From contig NZ_AUFE01000048.1 of assembly GCF_000426345.1 (NCBI RefSeq), forward strand, positions 1 through 48,132: a DNA stretch of 48,132 nucleotides. Direction: 5' to 3'. Made by a program: the position numbers and the translations under genes. This document shows, piece after piece, positions 43,538-48,132 of this stretch. The stretch is from Cupriavidus phytohabitans (GTDB taxonomy: Bacteria > Pseudomonadota > Gammaproteobacteria > Burkholderiales > Burkholderiaceae). The notes beneath the pieces were generated by a model. It saw only the letters and a program-made list of their open reading frames with translations. It searched no databases and was not told where the DNA came from. Position 1 is the first letter of the stretch. The number at the start of each line of letters is the position of its first letter.

Positions 43538-46325
43538 GGCAGCGTCCGCGCCGGCGAAGCAGTACGTCGTCGGCATCGACCTCGGCACCAGCAATACGGT
43601 CGTCGCCTACGCGAGGGCCGGCTCGGACGATATCCGTGTGTTCGATATCGACCAGCTGGTCAGCCCCGGCGAAGTCGCGGCACGCCCGCTGCTGCCCTCG
43701 GTGCGCTACCACGCGGCGCCGGGCGAGCTCAGCGGTGACGATTTGCAGCTCCCCTGGCAGACCGCCGCCAGCGCCGCCGCGCGCCGGACCGTGTTCGGCC
43801 GCCTGGCGGCGACGCTGGGCGCGCAGGTGCCCGGCCGGCTTGTCGCCAGCGCCAAGAGCTGGCTGTCGCACGCATCGGTCGACCGCACCGCGCCCATCCT
43901 GCCGTGGGGCGGGCCCGACGACGCCGACAAGATCTCGCCGGTGGTCGCCAGCGCCAGCTACCTTGGCTATGTCGCCTCGGCATGGAACCACCGTTTCCCC
44001 GATGCGCCGCTCGAGCAGCAGGACGTGGTGCTTACCGTGCCTGCTTCGTTCGACGAAGGCGCGCGCGCGCTGACGCTCGAAGCAGCGCGCCTGGCCGGGT
44101 TGCCGGCGCTGCGCCTGCTTGAAGAACCGCAGGCTGCGCTCTACGACTGGCTCTTCCATCATCGCCAGACGCTGGATACCGATCTCGCGCAGACACGCCT
44201 GGTGCTGATCTGCGACGTCGGTGGTGGCACCACCGACCTGACGCTGATCCGCGTGGAGATGCAGGACGGACAGCCGCAGTTGACGCGCATTGGTGTGGGC
44301 AACCACCTGATGCTTGGCGGCGACAACATGGACCTGGCGCTGGCGCACCTGGTCGAAGCGCGCCTCGGCGCGGGCCAGCGGCTGTCGGCCTCCAGCCTGT
44401 CGCAACTGGTGGCTCGCAGCCGTGCGGCCAAGGAACAGTTGCTCAGCGCGCAGGCGCCGGATTCCGTCACGGTCACGCTGCTCGGTGCAGGTTCGAAGCT
44501 GGTCGGCGGCGCGCGATCGGTGGAGGTGGCGCGGGAGGAAGTCGAGCAACTCGTTGTCGACGGTTTCTTTCCCAGGGTTGCATCCGGAGAACGACCCGGC
44601 CGCGCGCGTGGCGCCATCGTCGAGTTCGGCCTGCCCTATGCGTCCGACCCCGCCGTAACGCGACACGTCGCCGGCTTTCTGGCGCAGCACGCCGCGCAGT
44701 CGCGCATCGCGCTGGAGGCGCCGCCCGTGCAGGACGATGCCCTGCCCGTACCCGACACGCTGCTGCTCAACGGCGGCGTATTCCGCGCGCAAGCGCTGGC
44801 AGGCCGCATCGCCGAGACACTGGGCGCATGGCGCGGTGCGCCGCTACACGTGCTGCATAACGCCGACCCCGACATCGCCGTGGCGCGCGGCGCGGTCGCC
44901 TATGCAAGGGCCCGCAGCGGCCAGGCGCCGCGCATCGGTGGCGGTTCGCCGCGCAGCTACTTCCTTGTCCTCGATGACAGTGCGACGGGCCAGCAAGGCA
45001 TCTGCCTGCTGCCCAAGGGCACCGAGGAAGGCCATGAGGTCCACCTCAGCGACCGTACTTTTGCGCTGCGGGTCGGGCACCCGGTGCAATTCCACCTTGT
45101 GTCGTCCGTCGCCGATACCGTCTATCAACCAGGCGAACTGGTCGACCTGTCGGCGGGCGACTTCGTGCGGCTGCCGCCGATCGCCACCGTCGTGCCGCCG
45201 CGCGGCGCCCGCGGTCCGCGCGAGACGCCGGTGCAGATCAGCACCTCGCTGACCGAGGTGGGCACGCTCGAAGTCCACTGCATCGATATCGCTGATGCCG
45301 CGCAACGCTGGCGGCTGGAGTTCCAGCTGCGCGGCAACGACGCCCCGGCGGAAGCGCCGGCACCCGCGACAGCGCACCCGTCGCTGCCGCAAGCCATCGA
45401 GGCGATCGACCGCACCTTTGGCGCACGCTCGCAGGATGTGGGCCCCAAGGAGGTCAAGCGCTTGCGCGCGCAGCTGGAGCAGATGCTGGGCCCGCGCGAG
45501 CAATGGGACAGTGCCCTGCTGCGCGAGCTGTTCGGTGCCTTCTGGGAGCGCGCCAAACGCCGTCGCCGCACGGCCGACCATGAACGCCTGTGGCTGAACC
45601 TGGCCGGCTATTGCGTGCGGCCGGGCTTCGGCTATCCGCTGGACGAATGGCGCGTCGAGCAGCTCTGGTCGCAGTACGACCAGGGCATCCAGTATGTCAA
45701 CGAAACCCAGAACTGGTCGGAATGGTGGACGCTGTGGCGGCGCGCCGCCGGCGGTCTCGATGAAAGCGCGCAACTGCGCTTGTTCGAAGACATGGCGTTC
45801 TACCTGCAGCCCCCCGGCAGCGGATACTACAAGAAGCCTGCCGGTCCCACGCGCGGCGGCTATGCCGACATGGTGCGCCTGGCCGGATCGCTCGAACGCC
45901 TGTCGGCCGACACCAAGATCGAGCTTGCCGGCTGGCTGCTGACACGGCTGCGCAAGCCATCGGAAAACAACCTGGCCTGGTGGGCGGTGGGCCGCATCGG
46001 CGCGCGCATGCCGTTCTATGGCAGCGCGCACAGCGTCGTGCCGGCGGAGATCGCCACGCAATGGATCGACGCAATCCTCGCGCTCGACTGGAAGAAGGTC
46101 GAGCCGGCCGCCTTCGCCGCGGTGCAGATCGCGCGCATGACCGGCGACCGCACCCGCGACCTGCCCGACGAGACCCGGGCCGATGTGCTGCGCCGGCTCG
46201 AAGCCGTCAACGCGCCACAAAGCTGGATCGCCATGGTCCGCGAAGTCGTCGAGCTCAGTGCCGCGGACGAGGGACGGGTCTTCGGAGAAGCGCTGCCCGC
46301 GGGCCTCAAGCTGATCGCGGGGTGA
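43530..46325 (+). CDS. Hsp70-family protein 2 with DUF3731-type C-terminal domain
   Basis: The 931-residue protein begins with an Hsp70 ATPase: GIDLGTSNTVVAYA (about 15-28), LICDVGGGTTDLTLI (about 226-240) and LLLNGGVFRAQAL (about 411-423). A beta-rich segment extends to about 600. A large Trp-rich helical C-terminus (about 620-931; FGAFWERAKRRRRTADHERL, LAGYCVRPGFGYPLDEWRVE, NWSEWWTLWRRAAGG) matches the DUF3731 type. Its start overlaps the previous stop by eight bases. The pairing of two ATPase-domain proteins, one with a big extra domain, suggests a heteromeric machine whose clients are unknown. Confidence 0.92.
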   Translation: MPEAASAPAKQYVVGIDLGTSNTVVAYARAGSDDIRVFDIDQLVSPGEVAARPLLPSVRYHAAPGELSGDDLQLPWQTAASAAARRTVFGRLAATLGAQVPGRLVASAKSWLSHASVDRTAPILPWGGPDDADKISPVVASASYLGYVASAWNHRFPDAPLEQQDVVLTVPASFDEGARALTLEAARLAGLPALRLLEEPQAALYDWLFHHRQTLDTDLAQTRLVLICDVGGGTTDLTLIRVEMQDGQPQLTRIGVGNHLMLGGDNMDLALAHLVEARLGAGQRLSASSLSQLVARSRAAKEQLLSAQAPDSVTVTLLGAGSKLVGGARSVEVAREEVEQLVVDGFFPRVASGERPGRARGAIVEFGLPYASDPAVTRHVAGFLAQHAAQSRIALEAPPVQDDALPVPDTLLLNGGVFRAQALAGRIAETLGAWRGAPLHVLHNADPDIAVARGAVAYARARSGQAPRIGGGSPRSYFLVLDDSATGQQGICLLPKGTEEGHEVHLSDRTFALRVGHPVQFHLVSSVADTVYQPGELVDLSAGDFVRLPPIATVVPPRGARGPRETPVQISTSLTEVGTLEVHCIDIADAAQRWRLEFQLRGNDAPAEAPAPATAHPSLPQAIEAIDRTFGARSQDVGPKEVKRLRAQLEQMLGPREQWDSALLRELFGAFWERAKRRRRTADHERLWLNLAGYCVRPGFGYPLDEWRVEQLWSQYDQGIQYVNETQNWSEWWTLWRRAAGGLDESAQLRLFEDMAFYLQPPGSGYYKKPAGPTRGGYADMVRLAGSLERLSADTKIELAGWLLTRLRKPSENNLAWWAVGRIGARMPFYGSAHSVVPAEIATQWIDAILALDWKKVEPAAFAAVQIARMTGDRTRDLPDETRADVLRRLEAVNAPQSWIAMVREVVELSAADEGRVFGEALPAGLKLIAG

Positions 46326-46369
46326 TCGCCGGGTGAGTCGCCGGCCTTCCCATGTGCCCGTGGCGTCAT

Positions 46370-46398
46370 TTGAAGGTGCTTTGAATTTCTCCTATGCT
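46370..46398 (+). promoter_or_regulatory. Predicted sigma-70 promoter of the YCII gene
   Basis: TTGAAG (46370-46375) is followed after 17 bp by TATGCT (46393-46398). This predicts transcription from about 46405, just before a leader hairpin and the AAGGAG ribosome site. Confidence 0.5.
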
Positions 46399-46409
46399 GA
46401 CTTGCTCCT

Positions 46410-46428
46410 GCTGCCGTGTAGCGGCAGC
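46410..46428 (+). other. Leader hairpin of the YCII gene
   Basis: GCTGCCG (46410-46416) and CGGCAGC (46422-46428) form a perfect 7-bp stem with loop TGTAG, at the likely 5' end of the mRNA. It could protect the transcript or affect the ribosome site nine bases downstream. Confidence 0.4.
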
Positions 46429-46450
46429 CAGCCCTTCAAGGAGCAAGACA

Positions 46451-46888
46451 ATGCGCGTCATGGTGATCGTCAAGGCAACGAGCGATTCCGAAGCCGGCAA
46501 GATGCCGGGCACTGAATTGCTGGCGGCAATGGGCAACTTCAACGAAGAGCTGGTCAAGGCCGGCATCATGCTCGCCGGCGAGGGCCTGCATCCGAGCGTA
46601 AAGGGCAAGCGCGTGCGCTTCTCCGGAAAAGAACGGACCGTGACCGACGGCCCGTTTGCGCAAACCAACGAACTCGTCGCAGGTTTCTGGCTATGGCAGG
46701 TCAAATCGATGGACGAGGCGATCTCATGGGTCAGGCGCTGCCCCAATCCCATGGAGGGCGAGTCGGAGATCGAGATTCGTCCGGTGTTCGAGGCCGATGA
46801 TTTCGGGTCGGAGTTCACGCCCGAACTGCGCGAGCAGGAAGAGCGGCTGCGCGCGCAGGTCGACGAGCAGGCCAACAAACCGCGTTGA
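46451..46888 (+). CDS. YCII/DGPF-domain protein
   Basis: The 145-residue protein starts MRVMVIVKATSDSEAGKMPG and has the motif TVTDGPFAQTNELVAGFWLW then VKSMDEAISWVRRCPNPMEG, characteristic of the DGPF/YCII family of ferredoxin-like fold proteins. Members often sit with ECF sigma genes, but none is adjacent here. The function is uncertain; some relatives are dehydratase- or lyase-like. AAGGAG lies eight bases before ATG 46451. It converges on the FUSC gene, whose stop is six bases away. Confidence 0.9.
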   Translation: MRVMVIVKATSDSEAGKMPGTELLAAMGNFNEELVKAGIMLAGEGLHPSVKGKRVRFSGKERTVTDGPFAQTNELVAGFWLWQVKSMDEAISWVRRCPNPMEGESEIEIRPVFEADDFGSEFTPELREQEERLRAQVDEQANKPR

Positions 46889-46894
46889 CAAGGG

Positions 46895-47911
46895 CTAGAG
46901 GCGTACGGCGTACGGAAAGCCATACTGCCTGCTGAGCCGGTCAAGCCTGGCGCGCAGGCTGGCCAGTTCGCCGGCCAGCTGCCGTGCCATGATCGGCAGC
47001 GGCCCTGGCTCCAACTCCGCCACGGCGGCTCGTGGTGCCGACGCCGGCAATGGCGCCTGGGCCGTTTCCAGGGCGTCGGCCATGGCCAGCAGAGCGGCAT
47101 CGATGCCCGGATCGTCGCCCTCCCGCAAGCCGCCTTCAAACTCCATCGTAGCCATCAGTTCCAGCGCGCTGATACAGACGCGCGCGCCATGCTGGATTTC
47201 CTCGAACTCGGCGGCTGGCACGCCGGTCTCCTTGGCGACAGAGGGAATCAGCCCGCGCAGCGGGATCAGCTTCACGCCCAAATCCACCATCGCGGCGCGC
47301 AGCTCGGCGGCGTCGGCAAAACCGTGCTGCATCCGCGTATGGACCGCCATGCTGGCGCGCAACAGACCCGCCAGCCGGATGCGCCAGGAATATGAGGCGT
47401 AGGCGGGCAATGCAAAGGAAAACACCAGGGCGATCGCGGTACCGATAAACACGTCAGCGGTGCGCCAGAACGCATCGGCGATATTCTGTTCGCCATGGCC
47501 AGCTGTGATCACCACGGTAATTGCCGCCAGCAGTGCGATATAGCCGCCCTGGCCAATGGCATGGTACGCGCAATAACCGCAGATCAGCGCCAGCAGCGCA
47601 TAGGTCAGCAACGGCCAGCCAAAGAATGACTGCTGCACGATCAGCGCCAGGCCGATGAGTGCCCCGATCAGGGTACCGATGCCGCGTTCCGCGGCGCGGC
47701 GCCGGATATTGCCGTGGTGCTGGAGGCCGCCGATGACAACCAGTACGGTGATGGTGGCCCACTCACCGTGGGGGATATCGATGCCGGTGGTCAGGGCAAT
47801 TGATGCCAGCAATGCCAGCGCGACGCGCGTGGCGTGGAACAGCCTGGCTTGCCGAAAGCGCCGGTTTGTATCGAACAGCGCGTCGGTGGTTTTGCGCAGG
47901 ATGGCTAGCAT
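46895..47911 (-). CDS. FUSC-family inner-membrane protein (aromatic acid exporter-like)
   Basis: The 338-residue protein has about six N-terminal hydrophobic segments (residues about 20-175; LFHATRVALALLASIALTTG, WATITVLVVIGGLQHHGNIR, GIGTLIGALIGLALIVQ). A cytoplasmic helical half ends SRQYGFPYAVRL. The GEWATITVLVV and RRRAAERGIGTLIGALIG motifs are typical of FUSC/YccS proteins, linked to efflux of aromatic acids such as fusaric or p-hydroxybenzoic acid. No membrane-fusion partner is present. ATG 47911 is the best start. A 20-bp palindrome with an extra half-site lies 70-140 bp upstream. Confidence 0.88.
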   Translation of the reverse strand: MLAILRKTTDALFDTNRRFRQARLFHATRVALALLASIALTTGIDIPHGEWATITVLVVIGGLQHHGNIRRRAAERGIGTLIGALIGLALIVQQSFFGWPLLTYALLALICGYCAYHAIGQGGYIALLAAITVVITAGHGEQNIADAFWRTADVFIGTAIALVFSFALPAYASYSWRIRLAGLLRASMAVHTRMQHGFADAAELRAAMVDLGVKLIPLRGLIPSVAKETGVPAAEFEEIQHGARVCISALELMATMEFEGGLREGDDPGIDAALLAMADALETAQAPLPASAPRAAVAELEPGPLPIMARQLAGELASLRARLDRLSRQYGFPYAVRL

Positions 47912-47981
47912 GGTTTTGCTTGGCGTGGCGGGGATTGCCAAGTTTATGGTATCGGAGGTTTTTGAGCTGTGCCTCGGCAAT

Positions 47982-47998
47982 CGCTGTTGGTGACATGC
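47982..47998. repeat. 17-bp direct repeat, copy A (half operator)
   Basis: TCGCTGTTGGTGACATG at 47982-47998 is repeated exactly at 48026-48042, 44 bp away. This copy contains only one half of the palindrome at 48031-48050. Confidence 0.75.
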
Positions 47999-48030
47999 TG
48001 TCGGGTGTTTAAGCGCGCGCGCTGTCGCTG

Positions 48031-48050
48031 TTGGTGACATGTCACCAACC
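48031..48050. promoter_or_regulatory. 20-bp perfect palindrome GTTGGTGACATGTCACCAAC
   Basis: The two halves GTTGGTGACA and TGTCACCAAC are exact inverse complements. It sits about 120 bp upstream of the FUSC gene with a second half-site at 47987-47998. The arrangement looks like a strong operator plus an auxiliary site for a dimeric regulator not encoded in the window. Confidence 0.65.
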
Positions 48051-48081
48051 ACCTTGCAACAAAAATCAAAATCCAAAAAGC

Positions 48082-48118
48082 AAAAACCCCTCGCAGCACA
48101 CGCTGTCGAGGGGTTTTG
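48082..48118. terminator. Bidirectional rho-independent terminator
   Basis: AAAACCCCTCG (48083-48093) pairs perfectly with CGAGGGGTTTT (48107-48117). An inner CAGC/GCTG stem forms the top. A-tracts on one side and T-tracts on the other allow stopping in both directions. On the minus strand it probably ends the gene lying beyond the right edge. Confidence 0.9.
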
Positions 48119-48132
48119 CACAATAAGAGCCT

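Overview
The window is about 48 kb of GC-rich DNA whose coding regions have very strong G/C third-position bias. The gene content (E. coli-type SdhB, a pcaHGB-pcaL protocatechuate cluster, several Bug-type solute receptors, many LysR/GntR regulators, pxp genes, a large RpoD) points to a betaproteobacterium of the Burkholderiaceae, most likely Cupriavidus or a close relative. That placement is an inference from gene families; no database was searched. No rRNA, tRNA, CRISPR array or intact insertion sequence was seen.

Layout. 1-1.4 kb: end of sdhA, sdhB, then a non-coding stretch with a Bug-receptor remnant and a strong hairpin. 1.4-6.4 kb: divergent pcaQ and the pcaHGB-pcaL operon, which turns protocatechuate into 3-oxoadipate. 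6.5-11.7 kb: a small lipoprotein, GntR and AraC regulators, a four-repeat lipoprotein and an orphan C39-like domain protein. 11.9-14.5 kb: a Tat-exported PhoD-type phosphatase followed by a gene graveyard, where an aconitase C-terminus carries an apparent ~0.1 kb in-place inversion. 14.5-21.7 kb: an operon on the minus strand (MFS transporter, pxpA, DUF1445, fused pxpB-pxpC, biotin carboxylase-BCCP) divergent from a GntR gene, with repeated TTGTTGAACAA operators between them; this looks like a 5-oxoproline uptake and hydrolysis unit. 21.9-24.9 kb: a PAS-LuxR regulator, a ProQ/FinO RNA-binding protein, a frameshifted class II glutamine amidotransferase and a DUF2188-like protein. 24.9-32.5 kb: a sugar-acid type catabolic operon (IlvD/Edd dehydratase, RraA-type aldolase, three tandem Bug receptors, 2-hydroxyacid dehydrogenase) divergent from a GntR repressor over a 14-bp palindrome. 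32.5-38.3 kb: a ThDP enzyme, an LDH2-type dehydrogenase, an HpaI-type aldolase, a LysR regulator and psuG. 38.3-41 kb: a small exported protein and a primary-type sigma-70 gene. 41.1-46.3 kb: a tightly overlapping triad of DUF2760 protein and two divergent Hsp70 proteins, the second with a large extra C-terminal domain. 46.4-48.1 kb: a YCII/DGPF protein, a FUSC-type membrane protein, a 20-bp palindrome with an extra half-site, and a bidirectional terminator.

The most promising little-described system is the DUF2760-Hsp70-Hsp70 triad. Next are the operator arrays, the micro-inverted aconitase pseudogene, the BC-BCCP-linked 5-oxoprolinase operon and the stand-alone C39-like protein. Most of the catabolic genes form convergent or divergent regulator/operon pairs, so the window reads as an accessory catabolic region placed between core genes (sdh, rpoD).
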